Assembly (NCBI GenBank): GCA_028386065.3
Contig: JAKUCV010003362.1
Location: 1-64,000, forward strand
DNA from: Turnera subulata
Taxonomy: Eukaryota; Streptophyta; Magnoliopsida; Malpighiales; Passifloraceae
DNA length: 64,000 nucleotides
Direction of reading: 5' to 3'
The translations under genes were made by a program, and so were the position numbers. The notes under the pieces were generated by a model. That model did no database searches, was not told the DNA's origin, and saw only the letters and a program-made list of their open reading frames with translations. Below, piece after piece: positions 32,691 to 45,125 of the stretch. Each line of letters opens with the position of its first letter. Position 1 is the stretch's first letter.

Positions 32691-32916
32691 CATGACTGTT
32701 AACAGCCAAATTTGACCCATAAGATATAAGCAATGGCAGCCCATAATCACACATTACCTGTAGCTAATTTTAAATCTAATTTTGGTAGAAAATTAGAATT
32801 AAAAATATTTTTTTTTGTTTTATGTTTTTATGGTAAAGAGAGTAGAAAAGAGGGAAGATTTGATGTGTAGTTGATAAATAGGAAAAGTTAGGCTGTAAGC
32901 TACAAGTTAGGAGTGG

Positions 32917-33395
32917 TTCTAGGTCAGGAAACATTCTAGAAGGTGTGAAAAACAAATAAAAGTCCGACTTAAGGAGATTCAAGCCAAACAGGAAAAGAGT
33001 AGGAAAAGTACCCGGGGCTCGAGCAGTCATGGCGACATGATCACAGGCCTGGGCAGTTTTTGATAGATACCGCCAGCCCATGGCGGTCAAGGCGAGATGA
33101 CCGTCGGGGCTGGGCGATCAAAGGTTCCAGATTCTTCTATGTTCCTCTTTTCTTGTTTCTAGGTCAGGAAACATTCTAGAGGGTGTGAAAACAAATAAAA
33201 GTCCGACTTAAGGAGATTCAAGCAAAATAGGAAAAGAATAGGAATAGTACCTGGGCTCGGGCAGTCATGGCGACATGATCACAGGCTTGGGCAGTCTTTG
33301 ATGGATACCGCCAGCCCATGGCGGTCAAGGCGAGAAGACTGTCGGGGCTGGGAGATCAAAGGTTCCAGAATCTTCTATGTTCCTCTTTTCTTGAT
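32917..33395. repeat. 240-bp imperfect tandem duplication
   Basis: Two copies (32917-33156 and 33157-33395) begin TTCTAGGTCAGGAAACATTC and differ by scattered substitutions. Each holds a GC-rich hairpin module ('GCGGTCAAGGCGAGATGACCG' type) within AT-rich sequence. A related module occurs at 45037-45125 beside a Tat-like LTR, so this is probably LTR or leader sequence of a Gypsy element. Confidence 0.85.
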
Positions 33396-33955
33396 CCTAT
33401 GTCTGCACTAGAATCACCTTCGCAACTAATTGATGCCCGATTTTCGGCTTCAATCAAACTAGAGTTTAGCAATTCTACTCTTCACCTCCTAAACTAAAAA
33501 GGAATAGGCAATAAAGGAATTAGAATTACAAGGAATCAAATTAAATGCCACAAGTAAAAGAACTTGATAAGTAGAATTTAATCCTAGTGCAAAACCAAGA
33601 GAATCCCTCCCTTGGAAAATCGATTGAATCACTCAACCAAGAAGAAAACATTCAAAAGGCAAAACTATTATTTTTGAAAATTCTGTCAAGTCTAGTCGAA
33701 ATGCCAAAATAAAAAGCATTTACACTCCTTAAAACCCTAGACCAAGTCGGCAGCAACCTAATTGGACTTGACTTCCTAATTTGCTAGATGTCGAATTCTA
33801 ACTACCCATTAAGACTAAGTTTTAATTGATCCAACAACACATTGGACTCTAATCAAACCCAAAAAAACATACCCCAAGTAATTAAACTAAAACCCACAAA
33901 ATAATAATCCAACTATAATAACAAAAGTTAGCTGAAATTATTAAGTCTATTGTTT
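33396..33955. other. AT-rich Gypsy-derived sequence, no gene
   Basis: No coding frame is visible. It continues beyond the solo LTR at 37119 and then into a minus-strand Gypsy pol, so it is probably the LTR or 3' untranslated part of that element. I could not place boundaries. Confidence 0.35.
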
Positions 33956-33960
33956 ATAAG

Positions 33961-36900
33961 TGAAACGCCCGTATCCCAAATTGTCCAATTTAAGTAATTA
34001 AAATATATGAAAAGACCAATTTGCCCTTTCTTCCCGGGATACGATACAAACAACTTAACCAACATACAATTATACAATAAATTATACAAGAAAGCGAGTA
34101 TACAGCGGAAGACAAAACATAAAATAACATGTATGCCGTGAACTCTATGGATCCGACCCGAGTAGAGGATAACACCGCCACCTGCTGATATGCACCACTC
34201 CTCAAAGAACAATTAACCTGTGGAATGACTGTGAGGGGGTGAGACCAACCACTGTCTCACCGCAAACAAATAAACCATAGTATACAACTACAAATCAACC
34301 ACAAACACACCGGCATTAAGCAATAGCAATCACAGTGCACAAACAAGTCACAATACAGAACACAAGTCATCATCAGACTTCAAACCATCACTTATCATTT
34401 CTCATATTATTATCGTTGTTATTAGGATTAAATATTTTTATTAGGGCCCTCTACTGTGTGCGTCGAGCTCAGTCCCGTCTCATGAGACAACCAATGCATA
34501 AGCCCAATATAACCAGGGCAAGGCCCAATACCATCAGTGAGAGAGAGATAGACAGAGAGAAAGAGGGAGGTAGAAAGGGGGAGGTAGAAAGGGGGAGATA
34601 GAAAGAGGGAGGTAGAACCGGTCATCACAGACCCATATACTAAACCGCATATACCATGTTATCCCGCATGAAATCCCGAGGGGTATCACTTCCCGCTCGA
34701 ACCAACCGGTCAACAACCCCACAGTAGAATTATTTTTAGTGTACATTATTCTCAGTTATACTTAACGAGTTATGTGGGGTTGTGTGGATTTAACATTTTG
34801 TTCTCAAGTCCGGGCCTCCGGCCCACAAATCACCACACACCACAAATCTATATCTCATGTTATTTAACATAACAAAACAAGTCATGCTCGACAGGCACAA
34901 TATATCACATCGAACAACAGGTCACATAATCGGGCACACCACATCATAGGCATCATCAACATAATACACTATGCAAATAGCAACATCAACACAACAAGCA
35001 TACACGCATACAACATTCAATGCCAAACAAATACTAACACATTGTATATCATGATAATTAACCGAGTATCGTAGGCAGTAAAGCATACAAGGGTTTATAT
35101 GTCCTCACCTGGGCCATAATATCTTCCTCGGAACTCGAAGCCCGTTCCGCCTCGACAATCCTATATTAATAACAAAATATAACCCCACATAAGGTCCACA
35201 TAAAACAATGCTAGAAGCATGTCAATGTCGTGACTTTAACCCATATTATCTTTTGCCCTTAAGTCCGATTAAACAGGTCATGGGTCTAAGCCCAAACAAG
35301 TCCAAACATATATCTGGGCCTAAAGCCCGTATCATTTAAAGCCATTGGGCCTAAAGCCCATCTTAAATTAATTATTCTGTATTGTGCCTATAGCTCATAT
35401 ATACCAAAATTACCATTAAACCCAATCATATTTTACTTTGGGCTTAAAATCCATCATTAAATCCATATTATATATAGTGTATCTTAAATGGGCTTGGGCC
35501 CAATCCGTCATGAGAATCATATTACTTAGTAAAACCCGAGTCCAGCCTTCCGGCCTAACTGACCTTTCTGCGTCGGTGGAATTCCGGCCACGCGTCCCTC
35601 AACTCTCAGAACTCGATTTCCACTAAATCCACATTTTAATATATCGATAAATTCCTTAAAATACATGACTTGCTCGGAAATTAGAATCTACAGCATCATC
35701 AAGAAATTACCGTTTATAGTCGTTTCCCGATGCTCGCCGGAACAATGTACGCGCTCGCCGGATTCTGGTCAGACCCGCCGGAAGAGTGACCCGAGACGTC
35801 GAAAAGAAAACCATAACAAACTGCCCAACCCGAAAGACAACCAATTCATCAAAACAACCAACACAAAAACGAAATTGAAAGGAAGCAGGAGGAAGGAGGT
35901 CGCATCCTTACTAGGAAAACCCAAATCCTCACTGTCCGCAGCTCAATTCTGCCCGGAACTGTAGCACAACACCCAAAATCAGTCCCTCACACCTTCTGTC
36001 CGTGAAAAACCCGAGCGAGCACCAGTGCTCGTCACCATCACCGAGCCATCAGGCAAAGAAGAAGAGAAATGAATAAGAGAAATAGAGGAGCGGCTGCAGC
36101 CACTTACCGGAAATCTAACCCCCTCTGGCGGTCACTGGCCTGAACCCAACTTGCAACCGAGCCCTGTAACAGCACTGCCGAACCAACCACCAGCAACCAC
36201 CACCATCGAACCATCCACCACTGAAACCGCCATCAACAACACCATCCCGGCCAAACACAACGAGCAGAAGCACCAAACGTCACCAACACGAACTGCAACA
36301 TCACTGCCACAAGACAACCGCATCCACAAAATGCAAACCAAATAAATCATCACAAACACACCCTGATTCGACAAGAACCTGAATTGAAGAGAACAATAAG
36401 AAGCAAAGAGAGTGGCGGGGCAAGCTTAGCAGACGATGACACAAGCAGCAACAGCTCCCTGTCACACTGCAAGTCCGAGCCCAGACCTCAAACCAGTCCC
36501 CCGCCTCCTCCCTTAGCTCGACAACGGCGGCTTGGCTTGAATCGGGGCAACGGCATGTACTAGAGTGTCGGCGGCCCGAAGGAAGGAATGGAAAAGAAGA
36601 GGAAGTAAGAAGGGAGGATTGGTGGCAGCGGTTGATTCCAAAAAGAGACGAGAAAGGAGAAAAAAAATGGGTGAGTGGCAGCCAAAAACGAAAAAGAAGG
36701 GAAGTGGAGAGAAAAAAAAGAAAGAAAGACGAGGGGTGTTAGGGTTTTGGCCGGCCAAGACCAAAACGACGTCGTTTTGGTCTTGGGCGTGGTCAAATTC
36801 TTTCCCCAAGTCAACGCGACCAAAGCTCACTCCCCCTTTGTGTGTTATACTTCGTCACACCCAAAACTATGTAGTCTTAGTAAAAACTACTATACACTCA

Positions 36901-37113
36901 GTGTTACACCCCGAAACTCCAATTAATCTTAAAGAAACCGACTAAGGATTAATCCTTAAAGTAAAATTAACATTTCTAAAGGAAGATAAATTAATAAATA
37001 CCATTTTCTTGACCAAAAACCCTAGAAATTCCGCAAGGGTAAAATTGGAAATTAAACTTCAAAAATTCCGAAAAATTCATAGAGATTTAATACTAAAAAT
37101 TCGGGGCGTTACA
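33961..37113 (-). mobile_element. Solo LTR of a large-LTR Gypsy element (Tekay/Del-like)
   Basis: This 3153-bp unit has the terminal inverted repeat TGAAACGCCC / GGGCGTTACA and is flanked by ATAAG at 33956-33960 and 37114-37118. On the minus strand it begins TGTAACGCCCCGAATTTTTA and soon carries CTAGGGTTTTTGG, typical of very long chromovirus LTRs. No gag or pol is inside, and the open frames within (for example the Lys-rich one near 36565) look like composition effects. The length suits a single long LTR better than a small element with two LTRs, as I see no long internal direct repeat. Confidence 0.75.
34540..34617. repeat. GA-rich minisatellite
   Basis: About four copies of a 14-15 bp unit like GGGGGAGGTAGAAA follow a (GA)n stretch, inside the solo LTR. 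Confidence 0.85.
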
Positions 37114-37379
37114 ATAAGAATCAGCCCAAATAATAATAAATTAAAAGTGATATGTTGACTAGGCATTGGATGGCCCAAGTCGACTAAGCTCCTTCTCTAA
37201 TAATTGAAACACATGTTGGTTTCTTCTTATACTCCTCTCCAAGCTTGATAATCTTATCTTCATGCAATTCATAATTAACCCAAACTTGAGTAAAGTGCAG
37301 CATATGATTCTTGATCATCTTCAAAGGAGCCCTTGTAATTGATCCTTGAGGCAAGCTAATGATGCCATCTCCATATTCA

Positions 37380-39783
37380 GTTCCACTTGGTGCTAGCTTG
37401 CTTGCAACATTCCTCCCTCAAAAGAATTTGCCCTCCAATCTGTACTTGCATTGTCAAAGAGAGAAAGATCAGCAACATTAAAAGTAGCACTCACTGCATA
37501 CTCACCAGGCAGAACGATCTTGTAGGTATTGTCAGTGAAGCGCTCCAACACTTTAAAAGGACCATCCCCCTCGTATCTAGCTTAGATTTCCTTTGCTGAG
37601 GAAACCTTTCCATCCTAAAGTGTACCCAAACCCAATCTTCAGGCTCAAACCTAACTAACTTGCGCCCTTTGTTGGCCTTTTGCGCCACTTTAGCTTTCTT
37701 CTCTTCAATGTGCTTGTGAGCCTTCTCTTGTATGGATTGAACCAACTTTGCTTTTTTGCTGTCCATCTACATTAACAAGCTCATTCAAATGTAAAGGCAA
37801 CAAATTCATGGGGTTAGTAGATTAAATCCATACACAATCTTAAATGGAGAATAACCTATAGAAGAATGAATGCTTCTATTATAAGCAAACTCAATCAAAT
37901 GCAAACAATCTTCGCAAATTTTCATGTTTTTGCCCACAACAGCACGCAATAAAGATCCCAAAGTTCTATTTACCACTTTAGTTTGGCTATCAGTCTGGTG
38001 ATGACAAGCAGTAAAAAACAACAACTAGGACCCAATTTACTCCATAACACACGCCAAACGTGACTTAAGAATTTTGTTTCTCTATCAGAAATAATTGTCC
38101 TAGGAATTCCCGGTAAACGAACTACATCTCTAAAAAACAATTCAGCATGAGATGCATCATCAGTTTTATGACAAGTAATAAAATGAGCCATCTTACTAAA
38201 CCCGTCAACCACAACAAAGATGCTATCTCTACCTTTCCTAGTCCTAGGCAATCCAATCACAAAATCTATAGAAAGATCAGTCCAAGGATGAGTAGGAACA
38301 GGGAAAGGAGTGTACAACCCATGAGGTTGCACTCCTGATTTGGCATGTCGACATGCCACACAGCCACTATAAACCTGCTCAACATTTTTTTTCATGTTAC
38401 TCTAGTAAAAATTTTCCTGTAGAATGTCAAGAGTTTTAGCAATACCAAACTGACCCATCAAACACCCATGATGTGATTCTCTAGCCAAAAGCTCACGCAT
38501 AGAACAAGATGGAATACAAAGTTTTCCTTCACAAAGTAAATATTCGTTATCACTCTAAAAATTTTGAAAACCAAATTATTCACATGCATCATACACATTA
38601 GTAAAGTCAGGATCAGATTTATACAATTCCTTGATATACTCAAATCCAATTAACTTAGAACTAAGAGAAGAGAATAAAGCATACATCTTGGATAATGCAT
38701 AAGCAACCATATTATCCTTACCTTGCTTGTACTTGACGATATAGGGAAAAATCTCAATGAATTTCAGCCACTTTGCATACCTTTTTCCCAACTTCCCTTG
38801 GCTCTTTAAGTGCTTCAAACTTTCATGATTAATAAGAATCACAAATTTTTTTGGCCAAAGGTAGTGCTGCCATGTTTCTAGTGCCCTCACTCATGCATAC
38901 TGCTCCTTATCATAAGTGGAATAATTGAGTTGAGCTCCCTTCAATTTCTCACTGAAATAGGCGATTGGCCTCTTTTCCTGCAAAAGAGCAGCACCTATTC
39001 CTATGCTAGAAGCATCACACTCAACCTCAAAAATAAAATCAAAGTTAGGCAACTTAAGAATGGGAGCAGAGCACAACTTTTCCTTTAAAGTCAAAAATGC
39101 TTTTTGTTGTGTATCTCCCCATTTAAATCCAACTTCCTTCTTAACAATGTCATTCAAAGGAGCAGTAATAGTACTAAAATCTTTCACAAATCTCCTATAA
39201 AAACTAGCAAGTCCATGAAAAGATCTTACCTCAGAGATAGAAGTGGGAGTCAGCCACTCTCCTGTGGCCCTTATTTTTTCTTGGTAAACTTCTATCCCTC
39301 TTGCACTAGCCACATAACCAAGAAAAATAGCACTATCTATGCAAAAAGTACACTTCTTAAGCTTGGGAAATAACTTTTCTGCCCTAAGCGCATCCAAGAC
39401 AAGCTTAAGATGTTCCATATGCTCATCAATACTTTTGCTATGGATCATAATATCATCAAAATACACAACAACAAAATTTCCTAATGAAAAACAGCAAGAC
39501 ATGATTCATTAGGCGCATAAATATAGTAGGTGTATTAGTTAATCCAAAAGCCATAATCAACCACTCATACAAACCATACTTAGTCTTAAATGCAGTCTTC
39601 CATTCATCTCAAATTTTCACGCGAATTTGATGATAACCAATCATGAGATCATTCTTGGTAAATATGCATGCACCATGTAACTCATCAAGCATGTCATCTA
39701 ACCTAGGAATGGGATGGCAATACTTTACCGTTGTTTTGTTGATAGCTCGACAATCAACACACATGTTTTGATTATTTTGTCAA
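37380..39783 (-). pseudogene. pol: Ty3/Gypsy pol (RT, RNase H, integrase), decayed
   Basis: On the minus strand the order is reverse transcriptase ('[13 protein letters not shown]', then '[14 protein letters not shown]' with YFDD near 39465), RNase H ('[14 protein letters not shown]'), a zinc-binding block (39-38 kb boundary region, '[12 protein letters not shown]'), integrase core ('[13 protein letters not shown]', '[12 protein letters not shown]') and a tail ('VSATFNVADLSLFD'). Several catalytic residues are lost: RNase H 'VAYALSK' replaces VADALS, and integrase '[10 protein letters not shown]' replaces TDGQTEVVNR. Frames break near 39480, 38888, 38575, 38400, 38000 and 37800. The gene starts abruptly at about 39783, where Tat-like LTR sequence begins, so protease and gag are missing. 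No chromodomain is clearly visible. Confidence 0.85.
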
Positions 39784-40327
39784 GCCATGTTAGAACTACG
39801 TGGCTTTGACCCCGGTCACACGGGTACATAGGTAGTCTCAAGTTGCCAATGGGATGCAAGCCAAATTGTGTGTTTTTGCTTTATTTTGTTGATGTGTCGT
39901 GTTATATTGTGTTATATTATGATTCCATGTAAGAACTCGTGAGCTTTGAACCCGGTCGCCGGGGTACGTAGGTGGATTCTAGTGGAGGAATCTCAAGCTC
40001 AATTATGTTTTTATTTTCTGTTTAGTTTTTATTTTTGTTTTATTTTTTTTGTTGAGTTTGTTGCATAAAGGCATACTTTGATCTTCAATTGTACACGATT
40101 TTGCACCAGATGGGTGCCTAACACCTTCCCATCTGTGACGAACTCCCGAATCCAACGTCTCTGGTTCGTTATGACTGGTTGCGTTAAGAGCTTGATGGAA
40201 GGTTATTCCCTGAATTTTGGCCTTAATAAAATTTGGGTGGCGACTCCATTAATGTTGGGTTGACCCAAAGAAGAAGGTGTAGGTAGAGAGTGAGGGGTTT
40301 AAGTAACCCTTAATTCGGGTCCTCATA
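39784..40327 (+). repeat. 3' part of a Tat/Ogre-like LTR (with internal duplication)
   Basis: It shows twice (39793 and 39931) the block GAACT..G..GCTTTGA.CCCGG...GGGTAC.TAGG, which also occurs in the other Tat-like LTRs of this window (44051, 50861 and 55803). It then runs to 'AAATTTGGGTGGCGACTCC' and ends CCTCATA before a primer-binding site. Its left edge abuts the decayed Gypsy pol. Confidence 0.65.
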
Positions 40328-40329
40328 GT

Positions 40330-40347
40330 TGGCGACTTCGCTGGGGA
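40330..40347 (+). promoter_or_regulatory. Primer-binding site of Tat/Ogre-like element (tRNA-Arg type)
   Basis: TGGCGACTTCGCTGGGGA resembles the tRNA-Arg primer site known from Ogre-type Gypsy elements and lies just after the LTR end. A variant (TGGCGACTCCACTGGGGA) is present on the minus strand at 50463-50480. Confidence 0.65.
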
Positions 40348-40352
40348 AGTAG

Positions 40353-42834
40353 TGGGTTTAGGAAATTTTATGCAATCGTTGATTACTATATGCCTCTTTA
40401 TTTGTCAAGTGCATGCCTTGCATTCTTGAAATATGTATGTAGCTTGTACCTTAAGAGGGTAAGAGGATCCTAGTTTTGTGTTGTTACTAATTCCACAATA
40501 ATCTATTACCTTTCAGTCTCTGGATTAAGGTTGATTTGTGTTTTTCCAGATTTAAACTTCCCCTGTCGGTACTTGATTTAAATCCTAAGGGTAAGAACTA
40601 AAGATGGCCAGTCTCAATCCTTGAATAAAGCTCACACAAAACAATCAAGAACACAAATAAGAAAATTGTTTGAGGAGTAATTAAACCATAAAAGAAATCA
40701 GGCAGCTGCATCCTTCTTGATCTAGAAAAGAGAGTTTAGTTCATAGCTAGAAAGAAAACAACAATGGAGGATTTGTTCATAATACAAACCGAAACTTGGA
40801 AGAAAGAAAATAAAATAAGAGAGCTTCTTCTCCTCCTTGTTGTTGCTGTCGACAGTGATAAAAACCAGAGAAAAAGAGGTACTTTTTCCTGCAGCCGATG
40901 TGTCTTTTTATTATTCTGAAACCCTAGCCTTTAATTCCTACAATCTAGCTAAGGTAACTAAAAAGTAGGAATTAATATCCTAGGAGTTCTCCTCTTTTTT
41001 TGGCGCAGCAAAGAGTCTTTTTTTGTCCCCAAGCAAAACTAATCATGATAAATCAACGGAAAAGATAAGACATGCATGAGGATGTTGTCCATTCAAACCT
41101 GCACGGCGTGACCCTGTTCAAATGAAACCTGCAAGTTAGCCTTAGAAAAATCTACCTTTCACTCTTAAACGAAAAGTTTGCTCATAAAAATCTCAGGTCT
41201 AAAGCTCACCAAATTACACACAATCAATATTCAAATTTCTTCACAAATATTCAGTCCAATTAGTCCTTCAAAAGATATGCTTAGAAATCAAATAATTATA
41301 AACAATATCCCGTAGGCAACTCAAAAACTCGCATCTCCACTAATGGGCACAAATGAATAATCAGAGATCAATAGGGCTTAATAAGGGTTGAAACGAGGTT
41401 AGGTTTGTGTTTTGAATGAAGGGGAAAGAGTGTTCAAAAGTCTGTCCAATCACTGAATCCAAACCTTGCAAAATTAGAGCAACTTGATGTTTCAACAGAC
41501 TGACCCTGTTCGCTAGCAGGAATGATCTTTGAATAGCTGCCCTACTCAACTCAAATGCACACATAATTTTTTTGTTTTTTTTTGTTTTTTTGTTTTTTGT
41601 TTTTCTGTCTTTTTATCTTTTTCTTCTTTTTTTATGTGTGGAGTGAGCTAGATTGCTTCAGCAAGTGACTTTTCACAGAAATTTTGAACAGGACAAGACT
41701 GTTGGCTTTGAAATTTTCGGTTCAATGCTCTTCATAAACTGATGTGCAAGTACGTAGACTCAATAACTTTACAGAACGGGTATGGGTTGATTTCAAAAAA
41801 AAATTTGTGCTGATCAGACACAAGATGGTCATACAAATGGTTTCAAAGGTGTAAGGTGGTTGTTATGGGTAACAAAAGGATAAATGACCATCTAAAATAG
41901 GCTCAAAGCGTCGAACAAAGGGTAACTTGATCAAGGGTAGGCTAAGGTTTAAGTGTGAGTGTAAATCAAGGATGGCCTAAATCATGTCCCTGGTCAAGAT
42001 TGTGCTAAAAATTTCGCCTCAATGAAAATGTAAGAGATGTTCTAGGATAATTATTTCTCCTTCCTTAGAAAATTTTAGAATATCTAAGCCATCTAAATCC
42101 TAAGGACATCATTTTGGCTAAATGTGATCAGGAATCAGAATTATCAAGTGGTATTTAGTGTGTACTTAAGGACCTAATTCCGTGTAAGTTCAAAAATAGA
42201 TGAAAGAATAGCCTTTCCAATGCTAAACTAATGCAGGCAGAACTGAAGAGAGTCGTACATACCGAAATAAGCAGACATCCATAATAATAACATAAAATCC
42301 TTTGCCCCGTGCAATAAAAGTTCATTCAGAAAGTAAAGAACGCAACAAATTGCAAATTTGCCCCCCCAAACCTAAACGGAACAGTGTCCACACTGGACCA
42401 AAAGAACAGAAAAATAGGGGAACAAAACAACAACAAATAAAACACACATAAACCATCAAAATAGGAAAGAGTAAGATGACATGAGAAGAAATGACACCTC
42501 CAAACCTAAAATTTAGCATATGTAAGAGATAAGGGCGGGAATGGGTGGGCTAAGGACCAGAATACTGAGCACTAAAACGCGAACAGAGTGACATTGCTGA
42601 ACGGAAAAGTGCAAAGAAACACAAAATATAGCACAACAAAAATAACAGAGAATAAAATATGAAGGAAAAGAAATGCTTCTCTGAAATTTCTGCTAGTGTC
42701 ATGTCCTTCCAATGCCCTTGTGTCATGTCCTTCCTCTTTCTCTTTTTTTTTTTGTTTTTTTTCTGCAAAATAAAATAAAAAAATAAAAAATAAAAGAAAA
42801 TTGCATAAATTGAAATATTACCTCCTAAAATCTC
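40353..42834 (-). other. Tat leader remnant, then probable Athila-like 3' LTR and 3' untranslated region
   Basis: About 40353-40590 is the noncoding start of the Tat-like element. From there to about 42834 no frame is convincing. A purine tract on the minus strand (plus-strand CCCCCCCAAACC at 42361) and the Athila integrase tail just to the right suggest that 40.6-42.36 kb is the 3' LTR of the Athila-like element. Long T- and A-runs occur at 41574-41635 and 42740-42795. Confidence 0.35.
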
Positions 42835-43088
42835 AGGTTGCCTCCTGAGCAGCGCTTCTTTAACGTTGTCTTAGCTGGACTCCCTTCCGTTTAAATAATA
42901 GGTGGGTCTCGAAGCAACAGAGTCACTCTATTGTCTACTGTATCCCCTGGGTCATACGGCTTAAATAGCTATCCACTGACCCTAAATAGTGCAAGCTCGC
43001 CATCAATTGACTTCACTACTCCATGAGGAAGGACTTGGACCACTAGTTGGAATCTTTGTTTCAGATCACGGTCATTAACAGGGTCACT
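42835..43088 (-). pseudogene. Athila-like integrase C-terminal remnant
   Basis: Minus-strand reading gives 'VVQVLPHGVVKSIDGELALFRVSG', 'LFKPYDPGD' and finally 'LKKRCSGGN', the usual end of Athila pol. It directly follows the protease frame with no reverse transcriptase, RNase H or integrase core between them. Confidence 0.6.
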
Positions 43089-43671
43089 CTATGACAGAGT
43101 CTCAAGCGTATAAACTTGCTGGATAGTTTCTGGTATGTCTCCTTCGATTAAGCAAGTATATTCTGGAGCTTTTTGTTCCTTTTGTTGTGCACCATCAATA
43201 AGGGAAGTCAATAGTGCATCGATCGAGTCATAGAGTGGGCCTTCTTGGTCAATCTCCTTTGCTACCATGCCCGTTAATGCATCAACTCGATAGCATGTGT
43301 TTGCACTGAGTTCGTTCTTAGTAGCCTCTGGAATGTTGAACTCCACTAAATCATTGCCAACCTTGAGGGTCAGTTTCCCTTCTGAGCAATCAATCATAGC
43401 CCCTGCGGTTGCTAAGAAAGGTCGTCCAAGTATGATGGGTGTTTGGGAATCGGGCTCCATTTCTAGAACAACAAAGTCTACTGGAATCTGCAATTTTCCA
43501 ATCTGCACAGGAACATCTTCAAGCACCCCAATTGGATGTTTAACACTCTGGTCTGCTAGCTGTAGGGTCATCCTGGTGGGTTTCAAGTCCCCAATTGACA
43601 TTTTCTTAGCAAAGGATAGAGGAATTAAGCTCACAAAGCTTTGTCAATTTTCAGAGTATCAACAATGCAAG
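43089..43671 (-). pseudogene. Athila-like retropepsin with catalytic site deleted
   Basis: The aspartic protease of Gypsy elements cuts the polyprotein. The frame 43634-43089 reads 'SLIPLSFAKKMSIGD', 'TLQLADQSVKHPIGVLEDV', 'VDFVVLEME' and 'PIILGRPFLATAGAMID', all typical of Athila protease. Upstream 'IDKALC' is followed at once by 'SLIPLS', so about five residues holding the catalytic Asp (DLGAS) are missing, probably by slippage between two TGTGA-like repeats. The 5' end is cut at 43672 by the terminus of a Tat-like LTR. The protease runs straight into the integrase tail across a large pol deletion. Confidence 0.75.
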
Positions 43672-45032
43672 TGTGAGAACCCGGAACTTTCTCAACTCGT
43701 GACAATCGATGGAGTCGCCACCCAAGTTTTATTACTATGAAAAAATTCAGGAAAAACCAAAGAATAACTCCTTATACCCACAAAGCAACAAGATTAACGA
43801 ACCAAAGACGTTCAGACCTGAGGGTCCGTCATGAATAGGAAGGTATGAGGCACCCCATCCATGCTTGGGCGAAATAATATGCAATTTAAGCGAATACTTG
43901 TGTTTTGGTGCTTGTGTGCGTGTGTCTAAACCAGATTTCCAATAGCATATGATCATCAAAACAGCATGCATAAAACGAGAATTAAAAGAACAAAAGAGAA
44001 AAGAAAGGGTTAGAACATAATTTGGCTTGCGTCTCCACCACTAGAGACATCCTACGTACCCTGGTTGGGTTCAAAGCCCATGTAGTTCTTAGATTGAAAG
44101 CAAACACTCAAGAGAACATGTCAGTATCATCATAGCATCACATCAGCAGCAAGCAAAGCGACTTAGAACCGAAAAAAGTTTAGAACACGTACCATGAGTT
44201 TCTGGACTGAAACAAGAGTCGACTTGAAGCTTATTTTAAGCGCACCAAACGATCGATTCTTCCTCTGAGCCCAACGACACAGTTGTAGATCTTCCTTGTA
44301 GCTTTCCATAGAGTCCAAGATCGCAGCAATTTGAGGTCTAGAACTCGAGATATGATTTAATTACCGAGACTACACGCTGCAAGAGCTTGTCGCGAGTTCT
44401 TCGCGTTCTTGACCCCGGGATTGCAATTAATTGCTCTTAAGCCCTTGAATTTGACTCCTGCTCTGCAAAGTCTAATAAGAAAACAAAACTAGTGCAGTAC
44501 CACTTGAGATCTGAAAGAGAAAAGCAATAGGAATTGAAGAATAAATCAATTCTAAAGAGTTTCTCCAAGCTAATGCGCTTAGGGTGTGTAGATCAGATTG
44601 AAAATAAAATCCTTGACTTGCTCACCAAGTCGGTGCTTTACCTGTTTTGAAACCTTTAACTTGCATGCCAATTTCCACCTTGTAGACGACGAAATCAAAC
44701 TTTGGGTCCTTCTAAAAAATTCTAGAAACGTCTTCTAGCTTTATGACCATATAAAGAAATCCTAAATTGGAATTCTGTAGCTCGAGATATCGCAAAAATA
44801 GTGGGCCTAGGTCGGTGCTAGATTTCTGAACGGCTGGGCCAATTTTAATCAATTACTGCTCTTATTGTACTAGGCCAAAAATTATGACATTTATATCCAT
44901 GAAAGCCCTATGAGTCTAGTTTTGTCTCCAACTAGTTTCATGCCGATTGGACCCCTGAAGCTCCCGAAATCGTTAATAAAGTGGCCTGTGCTCGCCGCAG
45001 AGAAAGTTGCCAAAATAGGACCATTTAACCGA
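43672..45032 (-). repeat. 3' LTR of Tat-like element (lacks promoter segment)
   Basis: It begins TGTGAGAACCCGGAAC on the plus strand, as does 50483-51965, and is mostly co-linear with it but lacks about 122 bp after 44598. Alignment with the right LTR stops at about 45032; the element-specific sequence beyond may still be LTR. Confidence 0.75.
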
Positions 45033-45036
45033 AATG

Positions 45037-45125
45037 GCGCAGCGGTCATCACGACATGACCACCGTGTCTTGGCGGTCTTCCAAGGATGTCCGCTCGGGC
45101 CTGGCGGTCGTTGCGAGATGTCCGC
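45037..45125. repeat. GC-rich hairpin module (GCGGTC type)
   Basis: Inverted repeats such as GGTCAT-CACGAC-ATGACC and a GGCGGTC...TGTCCGCC stretch lie in AT-rich sequence. A similar module appears twice at 33.0-33.35 kb. Confidence 0.6.

Noticed and set aside
36513..36945. Lys-rich 126-codon ORF and opposing Phe/Leu-rich ORFs
   Set aside because: Purine-rich sequence inside a solo LTR creates open frames on both strands. No domain or conservation is visible.
33961..37113. Complete small LTR element with two short LTRs
   Set aside because: No long direct repeat is visible at the two ends. The 10-bp inverted termini and flanking ATAAG fit one long LTR better.
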